64,000 bases of DNA from Microbacterium hydrocarbonoxydans (lineage in GTDB: Bacteria; Actinomycetota; Actinomycetes; Actinomycetales; Microbacteriaceae). The notes below the pieces were generated by a model, which was not told the origin of the DNA, searched no databases, and worked only from the letters and a program-made list of their open reading frames with translations. Positions 44,009 through 52,508 of the stretch are shown here, in pieces. The stretch lies in assembly GCF_904831005.1 (NCBI RefSeq), contig NZ_LR882982.1:1426001-1490000 (forward strand). Reading direction: 5' to 3'. Every line of letters begins with the position of its first letter. Positions within the stretch are counted from its first letter, which is position 1. The position numbers and the translations under genes are program-made.

Positions 44009-44524
44009 ATGGACAGTTCGAACGGGTGGCGGCCTCTGATCGCGATCCTCGCGAATGCCGAGACGCGGCGAGTCGCTGCAGAGCTGATGCTCGGAGGCAC
44101 GCTGGATGCCGCAACTGCGAGTCTGTCGCCATCACGACGTCGGCGCGTCACCGAGGCCATGGTGCGCAGCGGTCTCATCGATGCGGATACGCGCGAGTTC
44201 GCTCCCGATGTCTTTCGAGAGATCATCGAGTCGGCGGCCGTTCCCCGGCAACAGGGACGAGAACGGTTTCTGGACGGCACTCGGATTCGCCAGTACCCCG
44301 CGAACCTCGACGAACGGGGCGAGCTCCTCGCCTGGGTGGCACGAGGCGCTTTCGCAGACGGGGAGGTACTCACCGAAGGCGAGGTCAACGACAGACTCCT
44401 CGACTACTCCGCCGATGTCGCGGTGCTTCGCCGATATCTCGTGGACTATCAGCTCGTCGAGCGCACTGCCGACGGGACCGAGTATGCGCTGACAGGCAGC
44501 GACCCTGTCCGCGCGACCGAGTGA
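44009..44524 (+). CDS. DUF2087 domain protein
   Basis: A 171-residue protein. The C-terminal part (about 88-165) fits DUF2087, with LLAWVARGAFADGEVLTEGEVN then LRRYLVDYQLVERTADGTEY; the fold is a winged helix and is often linked to ArsR-like regulators. The N-terminal 80 residues are helical with LSPSRRRRVTEAMVRSGLID, probably a second helix-turn-helix. A DNA- or RNA-binding role is likely but unproven. The ATG at 44009 with AAGGAG nine bases upstream is preferred to 43991, whose own codon precedes that site. It stands alone. Confidence 0.75.
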   Translation: MDSSNGWRPLIAILANAETRRVAAELMLGGTLDAATASLSPSRRRRVTEAMVRSGLIDADTREFAPDVFREIIESAAVPRQQGRERFLDGTRIRQYPANLDERGELLAWVARGAFADGEVLTEGEVNDRLLDYSADVAVLRRYLVDYQLVERTADGTEYALTGSDPVRATE

Positions 44525-44643
44525 TGCGGGCTGCATAGCAGGTGAGTCCGCCGGCACGCCATGCCCTTCTCCGATTCGCGTGAACCCCGCATGCTCATGC
44601 TCGGACGCTCCGCACTCGAGGGGAGCGCCGGAGAGAGACAGCG

Positions 44644-45603
44644 ATGGCACTGAGACGAGTGGTTCCGGGTGAAGAGCCGGGAATTCGCCGCATCCGGTCG
44701 GGCTCGGGGTTCCGGTATGTCGATGCAGCGGACCAGCCCGTCGCGGAAGCCGACCGCGAGCGGATCCGAGATCTCGTCATCCCGCCGGCGTGGAAGGACG
44801 TGTGGATCGCCGCCGATCCGCTCGCGCACATCCAGGCGGTCGGGACGGATGACGCCGGACGTCGACAGTATCTCTACCACCCGCTCTGGCGTGCCGGCCG
44901 TGACCAGCGGAAGTTCGCGAGGGCGCTTCGGCTGGCAGCGGCACTGCCGTCCGCAAGAGCCCAGGTCACCCGCGCGATCAACCAGGAGGGACTCACCCGG
45001 GAGCGCGCCCTGGCGGTCGCATTCCGACTGCTCGATGATGCCGCTCTGCGCATCGGCTCCGAGCGGTACCTCGTCAAGAACGGGAGCCGAGGGCTCAGCA
45101 CGCTGCGTCGGCACGACGTGCGCATCGACGGCAGCACCGTCTCATTGAGCTTTCCTGCAAAGAGCCGTCAGCTCGCATCCATCGAGATCAGCGATGCTCC
45201 GCTCGCCGAGGCGCTCTCCGAGTTCGCCGTCGGGTCTCCCCGAGCGCCGCTGCTGGCCTACCGGAAGGGCAGACGGCGGGTTCGCCTCAGCTCGGGAGAG
45301 GTGAACGGCTATCTCAAGAAGGTCACGGGTTCGGCCTTCACGGCGAAGGACTTCCGCACTCTTCACGGCACGATCCTCGCGGCGGATGCACTGGCGCGCA
45401 TCGGTCGCCTCGAGACCAAGAACGAGCGGCGCCGGGCCGAGCGCCTCGCCGTGCAGGCGACGGCGTCGGCGCTCGGCAACACACTTGCTGTGGCGCGCGG
45501 CAGCTACATCGATCCGCGCGTGTTCCGGCAGTACGCGCGCGGTCGCACCCTCGACCTCACGGTCTCGCCGGAGACCGCGATCCGCAAGCTGCTGGGGCGC
45601 TGA
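44644..45603 (+). CDS. DNA topoisomerase IB
   Basis: A 319-residue bacterial type IB topoisomerase, the poxvirus-like family that relaxes supercoils by a transient 3'-phosphotyrosyl link. Signs are the N-terminal PGIRRIRSGSGFRYVD, then YHPLWRAGRDQRKF, and AKDFRTLHGTILAA. The catalytic tyrosine is Y288 in RGSYIDPRVF, and arginine and lysine residues in the core are present. These genes are accessory in bacteria and often patchy across actinobacteria. It converges with the hydroxyacyl-CoA dehydrogenase gene (five bases). Confidence 0.92.
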   Translation: MALRRVVPGEEPGIRRIRSGSGFRYVDAADQPVAEADRERIRDLVIPPAWKDVWIAADPLAHIQAVGTDDAGRRQYLYHPLWRAGRDQRKFARALRLAAALPSARAQVTRAINQEGLTRERALAVAFRLLDDAALRIGSERYLVKNGSRGLSTLRRHDVRIDGSTVSLSFPAKSRQLASIEISDAPLAEALSEFAVGSPRAPLLAYRKGRRRVRLSSGEVNGYLKKVTGSAFTAKDFRTLHGTILAADALARIGRLETKNERRRAERLAVQATASALGNTLAVARGSYIDPRVFRQYARGRTLDLTVSPETAIRKLLGR

Positions 45604-45608
45604 GGGAA

Positions 45609-46466
45609 TCAGTTCGCGCGAGGGTAGGTGTAGAAGCCCTCACCGGTGGCCACGCCGAGCTTGCCCTTGTCGATGTACTGCTCCTTGAGCAGATCGGCGA
45701 ACCGCTGCTGCTTCTCGCCGCCCATGCGGGAGATGTTGTAGGCCGTGGTCAGGCCGACGATGTCATAGATCTCGAACGGCCCTGCGGGAGCGCCCGTGCC
45801 GATCCGCCAGGTCGCATCGATGGCCTCGGGGTCTGCGATGCCGTCGACGAGCAGCTGTGCTCCTGCTTCGAGGAAAGGCACGAGCAGCGAGTTCAGCAGG
45901 TACCCGGCCTTCTCCTTCTTGATCTGGATCGGCACCATGCCGATCTCAGAGGCGAAGTCGACGACCGACTCGTACACGGCGGGGTCGGTCGCCGGGGTCC
46001 CCATCACCTCCGCGGTGTTGTGCGACCAGATCTCGTTTGCGAAGTGCAGAGCGAGGAACCGGTCGGGGCGTCCCGTCGAGTCGGCGAGTGCGCTGGGCAG
46101 CAGGGTCGACGAATTCGTCGCGAAGATCGTCGAGGCGGGTGCGGCGCCCGAGAGTGTGCGGTAGATATCCTGCTTGAGCTCGAGGTTCTCGGGCACGGCC
46201 TCGATGATGAGGTCGGCGTCGCGCGCGGCATCCGAGAGGTCCGAGGTGAGTCGGATCCGGTCGATCGCTGCCAGGGCGCCGCCGTCGGCGGAGCCTTCGA
46301 CGCCATCGGCGACATAGCGCTCGGCGAGAGCCTGGAAACGCTCCGAAGCCCGATCGAGTGCTGCCTGATCGATGTCGTATGCGACGACCGAGAAGCCGTG
46401 GAAGGCGGTCTGGAACGCGATCTGCGATCCGAGGACTCCGGTGCCGAGAACGGTGATGTTCTTCAT
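45609..46466 (-). CDS. 3-hydroxyacyl-CoA dehydrogenase
   Basis: A 285-residue NAD-dependent dehydrogenase acting on L-3-hydroxyacyl-CoA in beta-oxidation or butanoate metabolism. It begins ITVLGTGVLGSQIAF (NAD-binding), has the catalytic-site EVMGT and FANEIWSHNTAE in place of the usual HFFNP, and YLLNSLLVPFLEAGA in the C-terminal domain. The histidine of HFFNP is kept as HFANE. Members of this branch may act on other hydroxyacids, so substrate is not certain. The MarR gene lies directly upstream on the same strand, 37 bases away. Confidence 0.87.
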   Translation of the reverse strand: MKNITVLGTGVLGSQIAFQTAFHGFSVVAYDIDQAALDRASERFQALAERYVADGVEGSADGGALAAIDRIRLTSDLSDAARDADLIIEAVPENLELKQDIYRTLSGAAPASTIFATNSSTLLPSALADSTGRPDRFLALHFANEIWSHNTAEVMGTPATDPAVYESVVDFASEIGMVPIQIKKEKAGYLLNSLLVPFLEAGAQLLVDGIADPEAIDATWRIGTGAPAGPFEIYDIVGLTTAYNISRMGGEKQQRFADLLKEQYIDKGKLGVATGEGFYTYPRAN

Positions 46467-46503
46467 TTCTCTTCTTCTTTCCTCAATGGCCTTGTGGGCC
46501 TGG

Positions 46504-46950
46504 TCAGGGTGCACCGTGGCCGCGGTCGAAGCGCTGCAGGTCATGCGCGAATCGCGAGACCTCCGCGTCGGACCAGTCGGCGAGGTGAGTGTCGATGACG
46601 TCGTGAAGGGCCGCGAGAGTGCCGCGGTAGGCCTCATCACCGGCAGGCGTGAGTTCGAGCGGCCGGCCGCGTCCCGCGGGCGACGCGGTCTCCTCCACCA
46701 ACCCGAGCGTGATCAGCGCCGAGAGCTGACGTGACACGGTCGAGCGATTCAGCCGGAACATCTGCGCGATATCCGTCGAACGGATGCCCGGTGAGTCGGC
46801 GATCGCCATCACGATCGACTGCTCGGTGATCGAGAGGCGAGTCTCTCCGGCACGCGCATCGACGAGACCGCGCCGTGTGATGCCCACGAGTGAGCGCAGC
46901 ACGGTGGCGCTGTCTTCGCGTCGTGCATTCGAGCCACCCGACTGTTGCAT
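46504..46950 (-). CDS. MarR family transcriptional regulator
   Basis: A 148-residue winged-helix regulator with ITEQSIVMAIADSPGIRSTDIAQMF (in part), recognition helix LNRSTVSRQLSALITLGLVEE and a GRPLELTPAG wing. Its gene overlaps and adjoins two palindromes in the gap to pepN, so autoregulation is very likely and pepN control possible. The dehydrogenase downstream on the same strand is a likely target of the same promoter. Confidence 0.92.
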   Translation of the reverse strand: MQQSGGSNARREDSATVLRSLVGITRRGLVDARAGETRLSITEQSIVMAIADSPGIRSTDIAQMFRLNRSTVSRQLSALITLGLVEETASPAGRGRPLELTPAGDEAYRGTLAALHDVIDTHLADWSDAEVSRFAHDLQRFDRGHGAP

Positions 46951-46993
46951 GATGCAACTCTACAGTCTCGTGTTGCAGTACACAACACGAGAC
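46944..46993. promoter_or_regulatory. Twin palindromes, probable MarR operators
   Basis: First site GTTGCATGATGCAAC, a 15-base perfect palindrome containing the MarR start codon (46948-46950). Second site, perfect 11-base arms GTCTCGTGTTG and CAACACGAGAC with a seven-base spacer (46965-46993). Both share GTTG/CAAC half-sites and lie between divergent genes. Confidence 0.75.
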
Positions 46994-47021
46994 ATCGAGG
47001 CACAGATGACAGGATGGACGC

Positions 47022-49499
47022 ATGGACACCGCCAACCTCACCCGCGAGGAGACCGCCGCGCGATCCGCGGCCCTCTCCGTGCGACGCATCCGCGTGGAGC
47101 TCGACCTGACCGGCGCCCCTGAGCGAGCGCGTACCGGCTTCTCGACGATCACGACTCTCGAGTTCAGCTCGACGACGGATTCGACATGGGTGGACTTCAT
47201 CGGTGAGAGCGTCGATCGCGTCGTCGTGAACGATGTCGAACAGGATGTCGACTACGACGGGGCGCGGATCGCGATTCGCGACCTGGGGGAGTCCAACGTC
47301 GTCCGCATCGAGGCGGTCGGCGCATACAGCCGCTCCGGCGAGGGACTGCATCGCTTCCATGATCCCGCCGACGATCTCACGTATCTCTACACGCAGTACG
47401 AGCCGGCTGATTCGCGCCGGGTGATGGCGTGTTTCGAGCAGCCCGACCTCAAAGCCGCGTTCACGTTCGTCGTCGATGCCCCGGCCGGCTGGCAGGTCCT
47501 CTCGAACCAGGCTCCTGCGAAGGTCGACCTCGGAGTCGGAGTGCAACGCGTGGAGTTCGCTCCGACTCTCCCGATCTCGAGCTACATCACATCGGTGGCT
47601 GCGGGGCCGTACGCGCGTGTCGATGGCGCCTGGGAACGTGGCGATCAGCGCATCGCGCTGGGCCTCTACGCCCGACAGTCGCTCTCCCGGTACCTCGAAG
47701 CCGACGAAATCCTCGAGGTCACACGGCAGGGGCTCGACTTCTTCACGGATGCCTTCGCATACCCGTATCCGTGGGGCAAGTACGACCAGATCTTCGTGCC
47801 CGAGTACAACCTGGGAGCGATGGAGAACCCGGGACTCGTGACGTTCACCGAGGGTTACCTGTCTCGGGGAGCGGCGACCGATGCGCAGCGCGCCGCCCGC
47901 GCGAACACGATCCTGCACGAGATGGCGCACATGTGGTTCGGCGATCTGGTGACCATGAAGTGGTGGGACGATCTGTGGCTCAAAGAGTCGTTCGCCGACT
48001 ACATGGGCGCCCACGCGTCGGCGGTGGCGACGCGATTCCACGACGCCTGGGTGAAGTTCGCGGCGAGTCGCAAAGCGTGGGCATATCAGCAGGACCAGCT
48101 GCCGACGACCCATCCGATCGTCGCTGACATCACCGACCTCGAGGCGGCGAAGCTGAACTTCGACGGGATCACCTATGCCAAGGGCGCGGCAGTGCTCAAG
48201 CAGCTCGTCGCGTTCGTCGGGGATGACGCGTTCTTCGAAGGCGCGCGCCGCTACTTCGCGGCCAACGCCTTCGGCAACACGACGCTCGAGGACTTCCTCG
48301 TCGAACTGAGCGCCGTGTCGGGACGGGACATGACCGGATGGTCGCGTGCCTGGTTGCGGACCACCGGCGTGTCGACGCTGTGGATCGAGCGCGACGGCGA
48401 CGACGTGACGCTCGTGCAGAGCGACCCTCGCCCGCACCGACTTCGGATAGGGCTCTACGAGAGTGTCGACGGGCGGGTCGTGCGCACGCAGCAGATCGCC
48501 CTCGACATCTCGGAGGAGAGGACTGCAGTCGCCCTTCCGCACGCCGATCTCGTGCTCCTCAACGACGACGACCTCACGTATGCGAAGGTTCGCCTCGACG
48601 AGACGTCTCTCCGCACCGTCGAGCAGTCTCTGTCGTCGATCGAGGATCCGCTCGCCCGTGCCGTCGTCTGGTCCGCTCTGTGGAACGCCACGCGTGACGG
48701 CCGGCTCCCGGCCCGGCGCTACACCTCGATCGTCCGCTCTCACGCACCCGGGGAGAAGAACATCGGGCTGCTGGTCGGTGTTCTCGCCAATGCTGCATTC
48801 GCGATCCGGCACTACGTCGCCGATGAGGTTCGCGACGACGAACAGCGCACCTGGGTCGAAGCGACGTGGAGCGCGCTGCAGGACGCGGATGCCGGAAGCG
48901 ACGCGCAGCTGTCGTGGGCACGCGCATTCGCGAGCGCCGCCGCGTTCGACGACTGTCGGCAGCACGAGACCCGCGGTCTTCTCGACGCCGAGGTGCCCGC
49001 GGGGCTGGTGGTCGATCCCGACCTTCGGTGGCAGCTGCTCACCGCCCTGGTCACCACCGGGCACGCCGATGCGTCGGAGATCTCCGAGGAGCAGGGGCGC
49101 GATGACACTGCAAGCGGCCGCACGGCTGCTCGACGAGCGTTCGCGTCTCGACCGGAGGCTCACGTGCGCGCGGCCGCGTGGGACGCGGCATGGAACGATC
49201 GCGGACTCAGCAACGATCACCTCGATGCCGAGATCGCCGGGATCCGCGCGGGCGGTCGACGCGATCTCATCGCCGGATTCGACGATGAGTACTTCGCGCG
49301 TATCGTCGACGCCTGGCGGTCGCGGAGCATCGAACTGGCGCAGCGGCTCGTGGTCGGGCTGTTCCCGGCGTCGAGCTCGCTCGATGCGGTCGATGCCTGG
49401 CTCTCCGACAACAGCTCCGCGCCGGCGGCATTGCGGCGCATCGTTGTCGAGCAGCGCGACCACCTCGCGCGCGATCTTCGAGTCCGCGACGCGCAGTAG
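47022..49499 (+). CDS. pepN: Aminopeptidase N
   Basis: An 825-residue M1-family zinc metallopeptidase, full length, that removes N-terminal residues from peptides in the cytoplasm. The exopeptidase motif GAMEN is at 265-269, the zinc site HEMAH has H299, E300, H303, and the third ligand is E322 in KESFADY. The C-terminal ERAP-like helical domain extends to the end. No signal peptide. Transcribed divergently from the MarR gene, with the palindromes at 46944 in between; its stop abuts the aminoglycoside-phosphotransferase-like gene on the other strand. Confidence 0.94.
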   Translation: MDTANLTREETAARSAALSVRRIRVELDLTGAPERARTGFSTITTLEFSSTTDSTWVDFIGESVDRVVVNDVEQDVDYDGARIAIRDLGESNVVRIEAVGAYSRSGEGLHRFHDPADDLTYLYTQYEPADSRRVMACFEQPDLKAAFTFVVDAPAGWQVLSNQAPAKVDLGVGVQRVEFAPTLPISSYITSVAAGPYARVDGAWERGDQRIALGLYARQSLSRYLEADEILEVTRQGLDFFTDAFAYPYPWGKYDQIFVPEYNLGAMENPGLVTFTEGYLSRGAATDAQRAARANTILHEMAHMWFGDLVTMKWWDDLWLKESFADYMGAHASAVATRFHDAWVKFAASRKAWAYQQDQLPTTHPIVADITDLEAAKLNFDGITYAKGAAVLKQLVAFVGDDAFFEGARRYFAANAFGNTTLEDFLVELSAVSGRDMTGWSRAWLRTTGVSTLWIERDGDDVTLVQSDPRPHRLRIGLYESVDGRVVRTQQIALDISEERTAVALPHADLVLLNDDDLTYAKVRLDETSLRTVEQSLSSIEDPLARAVVWSALWNATRDGRLPARRYTSIVRSHAPGEKNIGLLVGVLANAAFAIRHYVADEVRDDEQRTWVEATWSALQDADAGSDAQLSWARAFASAAAFDDCRQHETRGLLDAEVPAGLVVDPDLRWQLLTALVTTGHADASEISEEQGRDDTASGRTAARRAFASRPEAHVRAAAWDAAWNDRGLSNDHLDAEIAGIRAGGRRDLIAGFDDEYFARIVDAWRSRSIELAQRLVVGLFPASSSLDAVDAWLSDNSSAPAALRRIVVEQRDHLARDLRVRDAQ

Positions 49500-50378
49500 T
49501 CAGCGTTCAGCGAGGGCGAGAGCGGTGCGCGAACCGAGCCTGCGAAACTCCGGTCGGTCGTCCATCTGGGTCAGGAAGACGATCGCGAGGTAGGCGGCCC
49601 ACGCCCGAGCGCGGACCCAGGTGGCGTCGTCGTAGCGTGCACGAGTGGCGCGACGGAACGTCGTATGACCCGTTCCGTCGAACAGCAGCCATGCCGCGGC
49701 GAGATCGTAGGCGGGGTCGCCCGCGGTGACGTCGCCGAAGTCGATCAACGCGCAGAGCGCGCCATCGCGCACGATGACGTTGCCCGGATGGAGGTCGCCA
49801 TGGATCCACACGCGCTCGCGCGTCGGCTCTGCGTCCACTCCGTCTCGCCACGCCTGGGCGATGATCGGCGACATGGCGACGGAGCGGACCCTCTCCGTCA
49901 TGACGGCATCTCGTTCTCTCAGCGGAACTCCGCGCACGGGATTGCGCGGGGCGTCCTCGGGGGCCGTCCGGTGCAGGGCCGAGAGGGCCGCGGCGAGAGT
50001 CCTCGCCCAGCGGGTGTTCTCGCTGCGCTCGATTCCGAGCGCGTGCTCGCCCTCCACCCACGGAACGATCGACCAGGGCCAGGGGAAACTCTCAGAGGCG
50101 TGTCCCGCCAGCAACGGCATCGGAGTCCGTATGCCGATGGCGGCGAGTCGTGGTCCGATGTCGGGCAATGCACGCTGCTCGTGCTCCGCGAGCGGGAGTG
50201 AGGCATCGCGACGGGGGAGACGGAGCGCCAGATCGTCGCCGATCCGCCAGATCGCGTTGTCCCAGCCTGCGGCCACCAGACGCAGGGACAGCTCGGCGAG
50301 GTGCGGTGCCGATGTCCGCAGGAGAGTGCGGACCTGCGACTCGTCGAACGTGATCTCCGCGGCCGGTGAGTTCGCCAT
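49500..50378 (-). CDS. Aminoglycoside phosphotransferase-family kinase
   Basis: A 292-residue APH-fold kinase. The catalytic loop WIHGDLHPGNVIV and the metal-binding IDFGDVTAGDPAYDLA are intact, as is LALRLPRRD which carries the ATP-binding lysine-equivalent region. Members phosphorylate small molecules including antibiotics, homoserine, choline and fructosamine; substrate cannot be assigned, and resistance should not be assumed. Its start codon shares one base with the stop of the upstream MBL-fold gene (TGATG), so the two are coupled. Confidence 0.87.
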   Translation of the reverse strand: MANSPAAEITFDESQVRTLLRTSAPHLAELSLRLVAAGWDNAIWRIGDDLALRLPRRDASLPLAEHEQRALPDIGPRLAAIGIRTPMPLLAGHASESFPWPWSIVPWVEGEHALGIERSENTRWARTLAAALSALHRTAPEDAPRNPVRGVPLRERDAVMTERVRSVAMSPIIAQAWRDGVDAEPTRERVWIHGDLHPGNVIVRDGALCALIDFGDVTAGDPAYDLAAAWLLFDGTGHTTFRRATRARYDDATWVRARAWAAYLAIVFLTQMDDRPEFRRLGSRTALALAER

Positions 50379-51016
50379 CAGGCGTCGAGCGACTCTCCGG
50401 GCTCCAGCACGAAGAACTCCCCGCCGTTCTGCTCGGTGGCCCATTGCAGCCGCTGGCGATGCATGCTCTTGCCTGCCACCGACAGCGTCATGTCATGAGT
50501 GCCGAACGCGCGCCGTGGCCGCACAGCCAGCACGTAATCCATCGCTTCGCCGATCTTCAGCCAGGGGGCACCGAGCGGCGCGGCGAGGATGTCGACGTCG
50601 ACGCCCTCCGGGACGGCGTAGGAGTCGCCCGGGTAATAGAGGATCTCGTTCACCAGCACGCCCACGTTCTCGATCGTGGGGATCGATGAGTGGATCACCT
50701 CATGGGATCCTCCGAAGAAGCGGAGGGAGAAGCGGCCGACCTCCACCGCATCGCCGGGCGCGATGACCGTGATGTCGTAGTCCGATGCCGCCCGTGCGAC
50801 TCCGGACGGAGCGTAGATCGGGGTCCCCGGCGCCGCGCTCAGGATGCGGTCGAGGTGCTCTGGGGTCCAGTGGTCGGGGTGCTCGTGGGTCAGCACGACG
50901 GCGACCAGACCGCTGAGGTCCTGCGGGGGAGTGGTGAAGGACCCGGGATCGATGAGGAGGACTTCCGTTCCCTGCTCGATGCGGAGGGCAGCATGTTCGA
51001 ATTTCGTGACGCGCAT
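50378..51016 (-). CDS. MBL fold metallohydrolase (UlaG-like)
   Basis: A 212-residue metallo-beta-lactamase-fold protein. The metal-binding HxHxDH-type motif is THEHPDHW, and a second histidine region RRAFGTHDM follows. It resembles the UlaG/RomA-like branch of soluble hydrolases with unknown substrates. The ATG at 51016 has AAGGAG 11 bases upstream and gives the standard start KFEHAALRIEQG; a longer frame reaches 51130. It forms a two-gene unit with the APH-like gene. Confidence 0.87.
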   Translation of the reverse strand: MRVTKFEHAALRIEQGTEVLLIDPGSFTTPPQDLSGLVAVVLTHEHPDHWTPEHLDRILSAAPGTPIYAPSGVARAASDYDITVIAPGDAVEVGRFSLRFFGGSHEVIHSSIPTIENVGVLVNEILYYPGDSYAVPEGVDVDILAAPLGAPWLKIGEAMDYVLAVRPRRAFGTHDMTLSVAGKSMHRQRLQWATEQNGGEFFVLEPGESLDA

Positions 51017-51104
51017 GAGACGAGTCAACTCCTTCCGTCCGTGTCTGGCAAACGTCGTCTCGTGACGCGCCACGCCCGGGAAGCGACGGCGGCCGCGCTC
51101 GATT

Positions 51105-51133
51105 TTGCGCGCGCAGAATCGCCATGGCATACT
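51105..51133 (+). promoter_or_regulatory. Candidate promoter of tRNA-Glu
   Basis: -35-like TTGCGC and -10-like CATACT separated by 17 bases, 35 bases before the tRNA 5' end. Confidence 0.45.
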
Positions 51134-51168
51134 TGAACAGTTGTCGCGGAACGGAAGTTCCGCAAGAC

Positions 51169-51241
51169 GGCCCCATCGTATAGCGGCCTAGTACGCCGCC
51201 CTCTCACGGCGGTAACGCGGGTTCGAATCCCGCTGGGGTCA
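51169..51241 (+). tRNA. tRNA-Glu (anticodon CTC)
   Basis: Acceptor stem GGCCCCA/TGGGGTC, anticodon arm CCGCC-CTCTCAC-GGCGG with CTC in the loop, T-arm GCGGG-TTCGAAT-CCCGC, discriminator A. 73 bases; CCA is not encoded. Confidence 0.95.
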
Positions 51242-51250
51242 CACAACACA

Positions 51251-51283
51251 CGAAAGCCCTCCGGTTCGTCCGGGGGGCTTTCG
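51251..51283 (+). terminator. Terminator of tRNA-Glu
   Basis: Hairpin with CGAAAGCCC at the left and GGGCTTTCG at the right and an inner CCGG/CCGG stem; a GGTTTT run follows the stem. Confidence 0.75.
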
Positions 51284-51311
51284 CGGTTTTCCGGGGGGCT
51301 TTCGCGGTTTT
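51270..51311 (+). repeat. Tandem duplication in the terminator
   Basis: The terminator's right arm and T-run occur twice as an exact 21-base unit in tandem (51270-51290 and 51291-51311), followed by a third partial start (CCGGGG). It gives one left arm two possible right arms. Confidence 0.8.
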
Positions 51312-51350
51312 CCGGGGAGCTCGGGCCGGTGATCTCCCGTTCGTGGAGGT

Positions 51351-52508
51351 TCAGCTCTCGGTGGTGGGTGCCCGTCGTGAGCGTCGGCTGCGACGCGAGC
51401 GCTGTGCGCGGCGCGCGATGACGACCGCGAGCACGATCACCCCGCCGATGGCGATCCACGGGAGCAGGAACCCCAACGCGACCACCAGGGCGTTGAGCGA
51501 CGCGACGAGACCGTTCCAGCCCGCGAAGAGGCCGTCGGTGAATCCGGCGGGGTCGGCAGCGGTCGGCGCCTCTGTGCGGGTCAACTGTACCTGGAGGGTC
51601 GACAGGGCGACCTGATCGTCGAGCGTGGAGAGCTGCTGCTGGTAGGACTCGAGCTGCGCCTGACGATCAGTGAGAGCGACCTCGGCTTCGATGAGCTCCG
51701 CGACGGTGCCGGTCTGCGACATGAGTTCGGTGAGGCGCTGGACTGATGCCTGGGTGGCGTCGATCCGTGCCCGCAGATCGATGGCGGTGGAGGTGACGTC
51801 CTGCCGCGACACCGACGAGGACAGCACGTCTCCGGAGTCCGCGAGCGCGGCGATCACCGCGGTGAGGTCGGAAGAGGGCACACGGATGCTGATCCAGCCG
51901 TATCCTGCATCGGTGGGAACCGGGGCGGATGCGCTGTCGCCGGCAGTGCTCATTCCGATCTCGGTGCTCTCGACATATCCTCCGTACGACTCCGCGAGTG
52001 CGCTGATCGTGGTGGAGGCCGCAGCGACGTCCTCGACCTCGACCGTGGCAGCAGCCGTCGCGACGATCTCGCGGTCGGCGGTGTCGGCGGCACCCGGCAC
52101 GAGAGTCGACGACTCCGGCGAGTCTGCGGCGACGCCGGGAGCGCTCTGGTCGAACGAGCCGCCGCGTGAATCCTCGAGAACCAAGCCGGGGGGGTCGTCC
52201 ACGCTGTCTGCGGTGCTCATGGCGCCACCGTCCACGGCGCTGATGATGGGGGGTGTGACCAGGATCCCCACGACGAAGGCGGCGGCGATGCCCGCCCCGG
52301 TGAGCCAGCGGCGGCGCCGCACTCGTGCGCGGGATTCAGTCCTCGTCTCACGCCGACCCTCGCCGGAGATCTCGTGGAGGACTGCAGCCTCGATGCGCGC
52401 CACGGCGGAATCCGTCAGCACGGGCAGCTCGTCGGCGGCCGTATCGGCGGCGCTCGGTGCTGCATCGATCATGGGGACTCTGTCTTCTCTGGGCGTGATG
52501 TCGTTCAT
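51351..52508 (-). CDS. DUF4349 membrane protein, partner of ECF sigma factor
   Basis: A 385-residue protein with a cytoplasmic N-terminal part (about 1-67, with LTDSAVARIEAAVLHEISGE), one membrane helix (about 69-88, WLTGAGIAAAFVVGILV), an acidic extracytoplasmic linker, then a DUF4349 domain (about 145-330) made of a beta region (YGWISIRVPSSDLTAVIAAL) and a long coiled coil (RIDATQASVQRLTELMSQTG). A second membrane helix near 340-370 precedes a basic RRAQRSRRSRRSRR tail. Its start overlaps the sigma gene stop (ATGA), and the topology would suit an anti-sigma factor. No ASD zinc motif is present, so that role is inference. Confidence 0.82.
   Translation of the reverse strand: MNDITPREDRVPMIDAAPSAADTAADELPVLTDSAVARIEAAVLHEISGEGRRETRTESRARVRRRRWLTGAGIAAAFVVGILVTPPIISAVDGGAMSTADSVDDPPGLVLEDSRGGSFDQSAPGVAADSPESSTLVPGAADTADREIVATAAATVEVEDVAAASTTISALAESYGGYVESTEIGMSTAGDSASAPVPTDAGYGWISIRVPSSDLTAVIAALADSGDVLSSSVSRQDVTSTAIDLRARIDATQASVQRLTELMSQTGTVAELIEAEVALTDRQAQLESYQQQLSTLDDQVALSTLQVQLTRTEAPTAADPAGFTDGLFAGWNGLVASLNALVVALGFLLPWIAIGGVIVLAVVIARRAQRSRRSRRSRRAPTTES

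Noticed and set aside
46809..49463. 884-codon open frame on the minus strand opposite pepN
   Set aside because: pepN has all catalytic motifs on the plus strand; the antisense frame is the usual GC-driven shadow.
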